Assembly (NCBI GenBank): GCA_052146815.1
Contig: JBKQMG010000206.1
Span: 1 to 5,332 of the forward strand
Source of the DNA: DATJZH01 sp052146815
GTDB taxonomy: Bacteria > Actinomycetota > Actinomycetes > Streptosporangiales > Streptosporangiaceae
Length of the DNA: 5,332 bases
Reading direction: 5' to 3'
Of the stretch, positions 1-5,210 are shown one piece after another. A model generated the notes under the pieces. It worked only from the letters and a program-made list of their open reading frames with translations. It was not told where the DNA came from and did not search any database. How positions within the stretch are numbered: position 1 is the first letter of the stretch; each line of letters opens with the position of its first letter. The translations under genes and the position numbers were made by a program.

Positions 1-129
1 GTCTTTCTCGTGGGCGGGTTCATGATCCGATCCGACATTGTGATCAGCCTCCAGACTGGTCAGACACGCCGTCTGGTGGCTGGGTATTTCTGCCGGGAAC
101 TGGCTCACGAAGTCAGACGCAAAACAGCT

Positions 130-283
130 GGCGAGCTGGCGGAGGGCTGCGTGGTGGCCGATGTTCCTGCCGCGCAGCGTCGTAGCAGACCCGGGCGCCC
201 GGTGATACGCCCAGCGCAGCGAAGGCCTGCAGGTGCAGCGCGGCACCGAGGCGGCGGTTGGTGGCGTAGAAGCGGACCCGACT
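130..283 (-). pseudogene. IS110-family transposase, C-terminal remnant (frameshifted)
   Basis: On the minus strand, 283 down to 170 reads S-R-V-R-F-Y-A-T-N-R-R-L-G-A-A-L-H, then L-Q-A-F-A-A-L-G-V-S-P-G-A-R and Y-D-A-A-R. After a shift at about 169 the next frame reads R-N-I-G-H-H-A-A-L-R-Q-L-A down to 130. Joined, these match the remembered C-terminal pattern of IS116/IS110/IS902-type transposases (Transposase_20 region): N-R-L-x-x-A, A-F-x-A-L-x-x-S-P-G-A-R-x-Y-D, then H-H-x-A-L-R-x-L. The frames join if one base was gained or two were lost near 169. The usual next segment (N-R-L-V-G-I-L-H-G-C-L) is absent beyond 130, and the N-terminal DEDD catalytic domain is missing upstream of 283. It cannot encode a working enzyme. 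The family call is from memory of the motif, not an alignment. The exact ends are uncertain by perhaps 20 bases. Confidence 0.62.
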
Positions 284-407
284 GATCTCATTAGATGAGG
301 GCCGCCCGATGGCCATGGGCACCGCAGATCACTACCGCCATCGACCGCTCCAGGGCCTCACATCCGGCCTTGACCAGCCGCCACTGTTCCAGCAGTCAGA
401 AAGGACA

Positions 408-421
408 CCACGGGCCCGTGG
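408..421. repeat. 14-bp perfect palindrome
   Basis: CCACGGGCCCGTGG is perfectly self-complementary. It could form a 5-bp stem with a four-base loop in RNA, or be a symmetric protein-binding site in DNA. It lies 109 bases past the stop of the propeller gene with no T-run beside it. A secondary terminator hairpin or a chance GC-rich palindrome are both possible. Confidence 0.4.
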
Positions 422-479
422 AACCCCGCCACCCGGAGCGACAACCGGGCAGGGCACGCATGACCCGGCCCTGAGAACA

Positions 480-497
480 GGGACCGTCCACGGCCCC
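480..497 (-). terminator. Putative terminator hairpin after the propeller gene
   Basis: On the minus strand, 497 to 480 reads GGGGCCG-TGGA-CGGTCCC, a 7-bp stem with a four-base loop. The single imperfect pair is G-U in minus-strand RNA but A-C in plus-strand RNA, so the hairpin is stronger in the transcript of the propeller gene. It begins 33 bases after that gene's stop codon. There is no real U-tract after it, which is common for actinobacterial terminators but makes the call less certain. Confidence 0.42.
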
Positions 498-530
498 GGG
501 TCACCTACCCAAGATCGAGAAAGATGCAGG

Positions 531-2864
531 TTAGCGGCTGGGGGCGCTGGCCGCGTAATGAGCAGAGATGCTTCTAGCCGACAGCGCGGCCGGGTAGACG
601 GCCACGTCGGCGATGACCCCCCCGAAATAGTAACTATTCGGTTCCGTCGTGCCCTGGCTGTTACGACCCCAGGGATCGAGGTTCCAGTCGTTGAGGTTGT
701 CGCCGCCAACCCTCCAGTAGCCGGAGTAGGCCTGGGCTGAAGTCGCCGAAGAGTCCCGCCCGACCAACTGGCCGTCGACATACAGGGCCATGCCTGCGGT
801 CGAGCTCAGCGTCGCCACCACATAGTGCCATTGGCCATCGTTGTACACGTTAGGTGATTCGATGGTGGCGATTTCTTGGTCGAACACGCCGAATACAAGC
901 TGGCCGTCATTCATCATGTAAATCTGTCGGTCGTACTTTGCGCTCAGGCCAGTCTGACCGCTGCCGAATCCGATGAGCTTGCCGCCCGCTTTGGTCGTGG
1001 TTCTAAACCAGCCCTCGATAGAGAAGATCTGCGGGCCGCTCACCCGCCGTGCGGCGGTCACGAGCCCCTGGCGCCCGTTGAACTTGGTTGCGCTGCCGTT
1101 CCGGCCCGTGATCGGGCCGGCGGCTCCCTCGCGGGTGCCCTTCTCGTAGATCCCGGTGAAGCCATGCGGCGAGGCGTCCTTCGCAATGCGACCGGACGTC
1201 TGGTTCAGACGCCAGAAAAAGGACGGGTGGCTGAACACGACCGCGTGCGGATAGCTGCGCGGCGGATTTTTCCCGGAAACGATAACGGAGCCCGAGGCCG
1301 GCGAGGCGGCTGAGGTGCTGGTTCCGTTACTAACCGTGACGGTGTAGGTATGCCTTGATCCGACGCGAAGGCCAGTGTCGCGGTAATGCAACACGGGCAG
1401 AGCCCAGGGCCAGGAAGTCGCGTTCAGTGTAGCTATCGGCCGGGCGCCACCATCGCGGTAAATCGCATAATGTAGCCTGCCGACGTCCGGATCGCTGACC
1501 GCGCTGAAGGTCACCGTCGTAGCGCCCTTAGAATGGCTGATCGCAGTAGGCGCGGCGGGACGGCCGGGACTTGCGGTATCGGGTCCGGCCGGGAAGCGCA
1601 CGAAGCCCTGCTGCGGCTGGCCGTTTACCTCGCTGAAGTCTCCTCCGACAAAAAGCTGACTGCCGTCGGTGGCCATCACCCGCGGCCCGAGGCCGCCGTT
1701 CAGGCTGGTGGTATTGGGAGTCCAGTGCCCGAGCGTACCGTCGGTCAGCGACTGGCTGAGTAGGTGATGGGTGATCCAGCCGCCCGCTGGATTGTTGACC
1801 TGCGGGAAGCCGCCCGGCGCGTAGGCGCAGTCGTGCGCATGCGAGCCCTTATACAGCCGTCCGTCGACGATGGCGAGCGACTGGGTTGCGCCAAGGCAGT
1901 CGTTCTGCCAGATCAAAGCGCCGGTGCGGACATAGGCGGCCCAGTCTCCGTCGAAGCAGCCGCCGCCGGTGCCCTCAGAGGCGACGTAAGCGATTCCTGC
2001 CGGATGCGCCCTGGTTGCGCCGCCAATGATGATGTCCTTCACGGCAGCCGAGCATCCCGGGTGGTTGGGCTCGATCGAGTGCCAAGGCTTGCGCGCGCCC
2101 GTAACCGGATCTGTCGATCCGATGGCCTGCGACCTGGCGCCATCCAGGGTCGAGAAGTAGCCGCCGACCAGGACCCGCGAGTCGTTCGGTGCGACCGCGA
2201 CGGAAGTCACGCTGCCGTTCAGGCTGGGCGCCCACGATTGCAGCTTCCCGAACCGGCTCAGAGCCCCCGCGCGAGTACGAGCCTGCCCGTCGAGCTTAGT
2301 GAAATTACCGCCGACGTAGATCGGCGCGCCGCTGGGCGCCGTCGCTATCGACAGCACGCTCCCGGACGCGGTCGGCGTCCATGTCGTGCTCAGCTGGCCG
2401 GTTGCAGTGCTGAACGCCGCCAGATAGGGACGAGGCTGCCGATCCACCCGAGTAAAGCTGCCCCCTGCATAGAGGACGTTACCGCGCGGCGAAACCGCTA
2501 GCGCCGTGACTCGGCCATTGAGGCTGGGATCGAAGGACTGCAGGGCACCTGAGCGGGCACTGAATGCGGCTAGATAGTTGCGTGCTACCTCTCCGGTGCC
2601 CGGCTGGTCGCCCGGCGGCCGGACCGAAGTGAACGAGCCCCCGACGTAGACGACGCCGTTCGCCACGGCGAGCGCCCAGACCGTGTTATTGGTCTGCCAA
2701 GACGGGCCGACCTTGGCGCTGACGCCGCGATCGTGGGCGCGCCCCGCCGCCAGCTGCGTACCGGTACTCGGCGCGGCCGTCGCGGATGGCCCGTGCGTAA
2801 TCTGAGTGCCTGCGGTCATTGCGAGCGCCAGAGCCGTCAATCCGAAGAGATTCCGCGATTTCAT
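531..2864 (-). CDS. Secreted beta-propeller / fibronectin III / LamG-like domain protein
   Basis: A 777-residue predicted extracellular protein. Residues 1-31 look like a Sec signal peptide: K2 and R4, a hydrophobic core from about L6 to A17, and an A-T-A-A-P cleavage region near 30. Residues about 55-425 carry spaced repeats with a (Y/F/L)-V-G-G-x-F core at 73-78, 132-137, 183-188, 232-237 and 405-410. Between these come L-A-A-F-S-x-x-T/S-G-x-L and W-x-P-x-x-x-G-x-V segments, typical of delta-60/DUF5122-like beta-propeller blades. The irregular stretch 255-350 holds the only four cysteines (C261, C303, C323, C346), perhaps two disulfides. Residues about 434-531 resemble a fibronectin III module. 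Residues about 545-773 resemble a LamG/concanavalin-A-like jelly roll (E-G-W-F at 617-620, W679-H-Y-V-V-A-T, L-Y-V-D-G at 694-698, and a closing A-L-S-A-R-S-I-S-A-H-Y). The ATG is preceded by GAGG with a five-base gap. Binding of a surface or environmental polysaccharide is inferred. No catalytic residues were identified, so it could be an enzyme or an adhesin. Confidence 0.9.
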   Translation of the reverse strand: MKSRNLFGLTALALAMTAGTQITHGPSATAAPSTGTQLAAGRAHDRGVSAKVGPSWQTNNTVWALAVANGVVYVGGSFTSVRPPGDQPGTGEVARNYLAAFSARSGALQSFDPSLNGRVTALAVSPRGNVLYAGGSFTRVDRQPRPYLAAFSTATGQLSTTWTPTASGSVLSIATAPSGAPIYVGGNFTKLDGQARTRAGALSRFGKLQSWAPSLNGSVTSVAVAPNDSRVLVGGYFSTLDGARSQAIGSTDPVTGARKPWHSIEPNHPGCSAAVKDIIIGGATRAHPAGIAYVASEGTGGGCFDGDWAAYVRTGALIWQNDCLGATQSLAIVDGRLYKGSHAHDCAYAPGGFPQVNNPAGGWITHHLLSQSLTDGTLGHWTPNTTSLNGGLGPRVMATDGSQLFVGGDFSEVNGQPQQGFVRFPAGPDTASPGRPAAPTAISHSKGATTVTFSAVSDPDVGRLHYAIYRDGGARPIATLNATSWPWALPVLHYRDTGLRVGSRHTYTVTVSNGTSTSAASPASGSVIVSGKNPPRSYPHAVVFSHPSFFWRLNQTSGRIAKDASPHGFTGIYEKGTREGAAGPITGRNGSATKFNGRQGLVTAARRVSGPQIFSIEGWFRTTTKAGGKLIGFGSGQTGLSAKYDRQIYMMNDGQLVFGVFDQEIATIESPNVYNDGQWHYVVATLSSTAGMALYVDGQLVGRDSSATSAQAYSGYWRVGGDNLNDWNLDPWGRNSQGTTEPNSYYFGGVIADVAVYPAALSARSISAHYAASAPSR

Positions 2865-2930
2865 CTATGCCTCACTAAGTTACCGACTCGTTATCCAGGC
2901 GCCTGCGTAGCTTCGTGACCAGAAACAGCA

Positions 2931-2959
2931 AATGTAGTAGAAGCGGACAAGCCCGGCAA
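2931..2959 (-). promoter_or_regulatory. Possible sigma-70-like promoter of the propeller gene
   Basis: On the minus strand TTGCCG (2959-2954) and TACATT (2936-2931) are separated by exactly 17 bases. Each hexamer matches four of six consensus positions. A start near 2924 would give a leader of about 60 bases before the ATG at 2864. The site lies inside the non-homologous tail of the transposase fragment's frame, so the gene's promoter may have been created or altered by that rearrangement. Matches of this quality arise easily by chance. Confidence 0.28.
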
Positions 2960-2970
2960 CCTTGAGGCGC

Positions 2971-3038
2971 GGACTTCGAGTCGAAAAAGGAATATCGCGA
3001 AGATAAAGCCGCGGGACTCCTTACCGAACTCGAAGTCC
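2971..3038. repeat. 11-bp perfect inverted repeat at the 3' break of the transposase fragment
   Basis: GGACTTCGAGT at 2971-2981 is the exact reverse complement of ACTCGAAGTCC at 3028-3038, with 46 bases between. The right arm is native transposase sequence coding for part of E-D-F-E-F. The left arm lies in the unrelated tail. The two arms straddle the point near 3017 where transposase similarity ends, which suggests a rearrangement scar. Confidence 0.6.
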
Positions 3039-3550
3039 TCTTCAGCCGGCCAGCGCAGCCCGGCGGCGCGGATCAGCCTGGTGAGCCCCGCTGGCCTGCC
3101 GGCAGGGACGTAGCAGTAGTGACAGGCGAGCTCGCCGGTCCGGACGTGGCGGCGGATCAGCAGGCAGTGGCGTGGCGAGGTGGTCCCGATCCACGCCCGC
3201 GCATACCAGCGGTCGCCCTTGGATCCCTTCCCGGCGGAGCGGACCTCCCAGCGCCGGTCGTCGCGCATCAGCCGCCGGACCGCCTGCGCGCAGGTGAGCG
3301 TCACCTCGTGGGCGAGGGTGACCCGGAAGTCAGACGGCACCCGCAGCACATACCCCTGGCCTTGTCCTTCCAGGTAGTCCCGCAGCTGCGTGCAGCTGCC
3401 GTAGACCTCGTCGCCGCAAGCGAAGTCCAGCCGCACGCCGTCAGCGAGGGTGTCGGCCAGGATGCTGATGGCCAGCTGCCCCTTGGTCTTAAACTCAAGA
3501 TCCGGCCGAAATCCTATTTCCCCATAGCTTGTTAGTCATTTGGCCGGGCT

Positions 3551-3579
3551 GACTGGCCACTGCCGGTGGCGAGGCAGTC
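3551..3579. repeat. Bulged hairpin GACTGGCCAC...GTGGC-CAGTC
   Basis: GACTGGCCAC (3551-3560) pairs with GTGGC (3566-3570) and CAGTC (3575-3579). This gives a 10-bp stem with a five-base loop and a four-base bulge (GAGG). It sits just beyond the 5' limit of the transposase frame. It may be a terminator-like or structured RNA element, but there is no T-run, and no function can be assigned. Confidence 0.35.
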
Positions 3580-3580
3580 G

Positions 3581-3630
3581 CGAGAATATTTCTTTGAGGG
3601 CCGAAACCTCGTAAATATACGGGATTCTCG
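3581..3630. repeat. Nested imperfect stem-loop, AT-rich
   Basis: Three arms nest in order: CGAGA (3581-3585) with TCTCG (3626-3630), ATATTT (3586-3591) with AAATAT (3613-3618), and GAGG (3596-3599) with CCTC (3607-3610). The result is a 50-base imperfect hairpin with an asymmetric seven-base bulge. The outer arm can also pair as CGAGAAT with ATTCTCG. It could be a structured RNA or an operator-like DNA element. Confidence 0.35.
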
Positions 3631-3663
3631 TGGTTGCGTAGCGTGACCTGGCTCGTCCTGAAC

Positions 3664-3694
3664 TGGACAAACTAAGAACGATCTCGTCTAAGAT
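3664..3694 (+). promoter_or_regulatory. Possible promoter of the kinase-like/glycosyltransferase operon
   Basis: TGGACA (3664-3669) matches five of six -35 consensus bases and TAAGAT (3689-3694) matches four of six -10 bases. The spacer is 19 bases, longer than ideal. Transcription would begin near 3701, about 85 bases before the GTG start. A 10-bp palindrome overlaps that point, a usual place for an operator. This is pattern matching only. Confidence 0.33.
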
Positions 3695-3701
3695 GCTCAC
3701 C

Positions 3702-3711
3702 TAGCTAGCTA
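3702..3711. promoter_or_regulatory. 10-bp palindrome TAGCTAGCTA, possible operator
   Basis: TAGCTAGCTA is perfectly self-complementary and overlaps the predicted transcription start of the operon. It also reads as a tandem repeat of CTAG, a tetranucleotide that is scarce in many bacterial genomes. A repressor site is possible but unproven. Confidence 0.25.
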
Positions 3712-3785
3712 AACGTGTAAACCGTCCTGGTTAGTGAGGCGTCCTGGCTATGTGAACCAAAGCCGCAACGGGGGGTGAACTTCGG

Positions 3786-5210
3786 GTGACGCAGCTCCGA
3801 CGGGCGTGGCAGATCACCGAGGCCAGGTCCGGGCGGACCCTGCACCTCACTGGCGCGGGGCTGCGGGGACCACTCGGCTCCGGCGGCGGCAATCACATCG
3901 CGTGGAAGTTGAGGGGGAAGTGCGTGCCACAGCAAAGCCAGCTTGCGTCAGCTTCTGCGCGGCACGCGTGGATTTTCGACGTGCTCTTCGGAAGCTCGCC
4001 GACGGTCGAGTGGGCTGTCGCTGGCGAGCTCCCGGCTGGCTATCAGGTTGCAGACACCTTCGCAGTGCTGTCGGCCGGGCCGGACCGGAAATTCATGGTC
4101 TCGCTGGCATCCCGCCGGAGCGCAGCCTCCTCCCTGACCGCCTATAACGCGCTCCGCCCCCCGCGCAGGAGACTGGCACGCCGCGTCCTCGGGCTCGGTC
4201 TGCGCGCCAGGATCGTCCAGCCGTTGCTCGCCAGCAAGGTCGATATCGGGCTCGCCGTCGGCGCGACCTCCGAGGAGCGGGCGAGCGCGCTGCTCGGCGA
4301 GCATCTGCGCGAGCTGTTCGGCCAGCCCGTCTCGATCGTTTTCGGCGCTGGGGGGGGGCCATATCGCAAGCCAGTCCTCCAGGTCTTCGGCATCGACGGC
4401 ACGGCGCTGGGCTACGTCAAGGTCGGCTGGAACGCCTGGACGCGCGATGCGGTCCAGCGGGAAGCCGCGGCACTGACCGCTTGCGCGGGCCGCCCGATGC
4501 GGCTCGGGGTGCCGGCGTTGCTGCGCCAGTCGAGATGGAATGGTCTTGAGCTCCTGGTCACCGCTCCGCTGCCGCCGGGAATCCGGCGCGTGACGACCGA
4601 TGCCCAGCTACCGGGCGTCGATACCCTGCGCGAGATCAGCCAGCTCTCGCGCGTCTGCGAGACCGGGCTGGCCGCCAGCTCGTGGTGGTCGGACCTGCGG
4701 GCCCGGATCGCGGGCTGCGCGGCTGACCCCGATGTCGGCAGCCGGCTCGCGCAGCTGGCCGATGGTGTTGAGCACCAGTTCGGTGGCGCGGTGCTCCAGT
4801 TCGGCAGCTGGCACGGTGACTTCGTGCCGTGGAACATAGCCCTGCTCGGCAAGCGGCTCTATGCCTGGGACTGGGAGAGTAGCGGCCCGGCCGTGCCGGT
4901 CGGATTTGACGCCCTGCACTTCCACTTCCAGGTGGCGTTCGTGGGGCATCGGCGTCCCCTCGCGGAGGCCGCGGAATCCGCCGCTCGTCGCGGCAGGCCG
5001 ACGCTGGCCGCACTCGGCGTACCGACGGCCGCGCACGGCCTGCTCGCGAACCTGCACCTTATTGAGCTGGCTATCCGGCACGAGGAGGCCCGCAGCAGCT
5101 CCCGTGAGAAGGATGCCCGCTTCTTCCCGGCCGTGCTGGATGTGCTCGAGCAGGGACTGGCGTCGCCCGCGGCCGCTGCGGGCCTGAGCGCCGCGGAGCG
5201 ATCCACATGA
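3786..5210 (+). CDS. APH/choline kinase-fold phosphotransferase-like protein of a polysaccharide cluster
   Basis: A 474-residue cytoplasmic protein with no signal peptide or clear membrane segment. Residues about 181-226 look like the kinase N-lobe: a glycine-rich loop F-G-A-G-G-G-P-Y (186-193), G-Y-V-K-V-G (209-214) with K212 the likely ATP-binding lysine, and R-E-A-A-A-L (225-230). The C-lobe has H343-G-D-F-V-P-W-N350, the H-G-D-x-x-P-x-N catalytic loop, and W-D-W-E (361-364), holding the metal-binding aspartate D362. The order fits the aminoglycoside phosphotransferase family. The substrate cannot be read from sequence, and the neighbour suggests a sugar or glycan intermediate rather than an antibiotic. 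Residues 1-160 are a family-specific or unrecognised N-terminal region. The GTG at 3786 has GGGGGGTGA upstream with a seven-base gap, and an in-frame stop lies at 3753. A second GTG at 3924 also has a strong site (GAGGGGG, six-base gap) and would give 428 residues. Nine consecutive G bases (4350-4358) encode G189-G191. The stop overlaps the next start as ATGA, so the two genes are probably co-transcribed and translationally coupled. Confidence 0.88.
   Translation: MTQLRRAWQITEARSGRTLHLTGAGLRGPLGSGGGNHIAWKLRGKCVPQQSQLASASARHAWIFDVLFGSSPTVEWAVAGELPAGYQVADTFAVLSAGPDRKFMVSLASRRSAASSLTAYNALRPPRRRLARRVLGLGLRARIVQPLLASKVDIGLAVGATSEERASALLGEHLRELFGQPVSIVFGAGGGPYRKPVLQVFGIDGTALGYVKVGWNAWTRDAVQREAAALTACAGRPMRLGVPALLRQSRWNGLELLVTAPLPPGIRRVTTDAQLPGVDTLREISQLSRVCETGLAASSWWSDLRARIAGCAADPDVGSRLAQLADGVEHQFGGAVLQFGSWHGDFVPWNIALLGKRLYAWDWESSGPAVPVGFDALHFHFQVAFVGHRRPLAEAAESAARRGRPTLAALGVPTAAHGLLANLHLIELAIRHEEARSSSREKDARFFPAVLDVLEQGLASPAAAAGLSAAERST
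3911..3926 (+). promoter_or_regulatory. Internal ribosome-binding site with alternative GTG start
   Basis: GAGGGGG at 3911-3917 stands six bases before an in-frame GTG at 3924-3926, codon 47 of the kinase-like gene. Starting here gives a protein beginning M-P-Q-Q-S-Q-L-A. That leaves only a short leader before the F-D-V-L-F-G segment, where related proteins as remembered begin to look alike. Against it, codons 1-46 keep about 89% G/C at third positions, as expected of coding DNA. Either start, or both, may be used. Confidence 0.4.
5195..5209 (+). promoter_or_regulatory. Ribosome-binding site and ATGA overlap
   Basis: GGAG at 5195-5198 lies eight bases before the ATG at 5207-5209. That ATG shares its last two bases with the TGA (5208-5210) of the kinase-like gene. 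A second ATG at 5216 is less well placed, so 5207 is the preferred start. The overlap points to coupled translation of the two proteins. Confidence 0.6.

Larger units (their letters stand above)
284..530. other. Gene-free stretch between IS110 remnant and propeller gene
   Basis: No frame on either strand in this stretch gives a recognisable protein. The open frames crossing it are short or run antisense into the propeller gene. It holds two GC-rich inverted repeats, listed separately (408-421 and 480-497). Together with 1-129, which is also unrecognised, it looks like eroded DNA flanking a mobile-element remnant. Confidence 0.5.
2891..3535 (-). pseudogene. IS701-type (IS4 superfamily) DDE transposase fragment with foreign tail
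   Basis: The minus-strand frame is open from a stop at 3536 to a stop at 2891. The recognisable part runs from about 3495 (F-K-T-K-G-Q-L-A) to about 3017. It contains F-A-C-G-D-E-V-Y-G, with the D at 3410-3412 the likely second catalytic aspartate, then G-Q-G-Y-V-L-R-V-P-S, G-S-K-G-D-R-W-Y, L-A-C-H-Y-C-Y-V-P-A-G and W-P-A-E-E-D-F-E-F-G-K, where the catalytic glutamate is expected. These blocks are characteristic of actinobacterial IS701 transposases as remembered. The N-terminal part with the first catalytic aspartate is missing, and the protein departs from the family after G-K-E. The last 40 or so codons are unrelated DNA. A GTG at 3434-3436 could start a 181-residue protein, but it begins inside the fold, so a functional product is unlikely. 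The stop lies 26 bases from the propeller start on the same strand. Confidence 0.8.
3536..3785. other. Non-coding divergent leader region
   Basis: This stretch between the transposase fragment and the kinase-like gene has no plausible coding frame. It is richer in A/T than the genes around it, with AATATTT and TAAATATA runs near 3585-3619. It contains stem-loop structures (3551-3579 and 3581-3630), a possible promoter (3664-3694), a 10-bp palindrome (3702-3711) and three copies of CGTCCTG (3654-3660, 3723-3729, 3740-3746). It is the likely control region of the polysaccharide genes to the right. Confidence 0.5.

Noticed and set aside
10..285. Plus-strand frame of 91 codons at the left edge
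   Set aside because: It is antisense to the IS110 remnant, and its Arg-rich C-terminal half has no recognisable feature.
309..781. Open frames on both strands (143 codons plus, 149 codons minus) over the 3' end of the propeller gene
   Set aside because: Low-complexity Pro/Arg/Thr-rich translations without domain features, overlapping the well-supported LamG-coding end.
1764..2501. 245-codon open frame on the plus strand
   Set aside because: It lies wholly antisense to the propeller gene, whose translation has clear repeats and domains. The plus-strand protein is Arg/Ala/Gly-rich with no recognisable motif, as expected of a shadow in high-GC DNA.
2891..3436. Reading the IS701-type frame as an intact 181-residue gene
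   Set aside because: Transposase similarity continues upstream of the GTG to about 3495, while the first catalytic aspartate and the true C-terminus are absent, so this is a fragment.
3119..3535. Plus-strand frame of 138 codons
   Set aside because: Antisense to the transposase fragment, which has family motifs in the opposite frame.
3750..3755. ATG directly followed by TGA, downstream of GTGAGG, resembling a start-stop regulatory element
   Set aside because: The gap from GAGG to the ATG is about 12 bases, too long for efficient initiation, and six bases offer no further support.
4608..5081. Minus-strand frame of 157 codons, and several others antisense to the kinase-like gene
   Set aside because: The plus-strand frame carries the kinase motifs and the operon overlap; the minus-strand translations are Arg/Ala-rich shadows.
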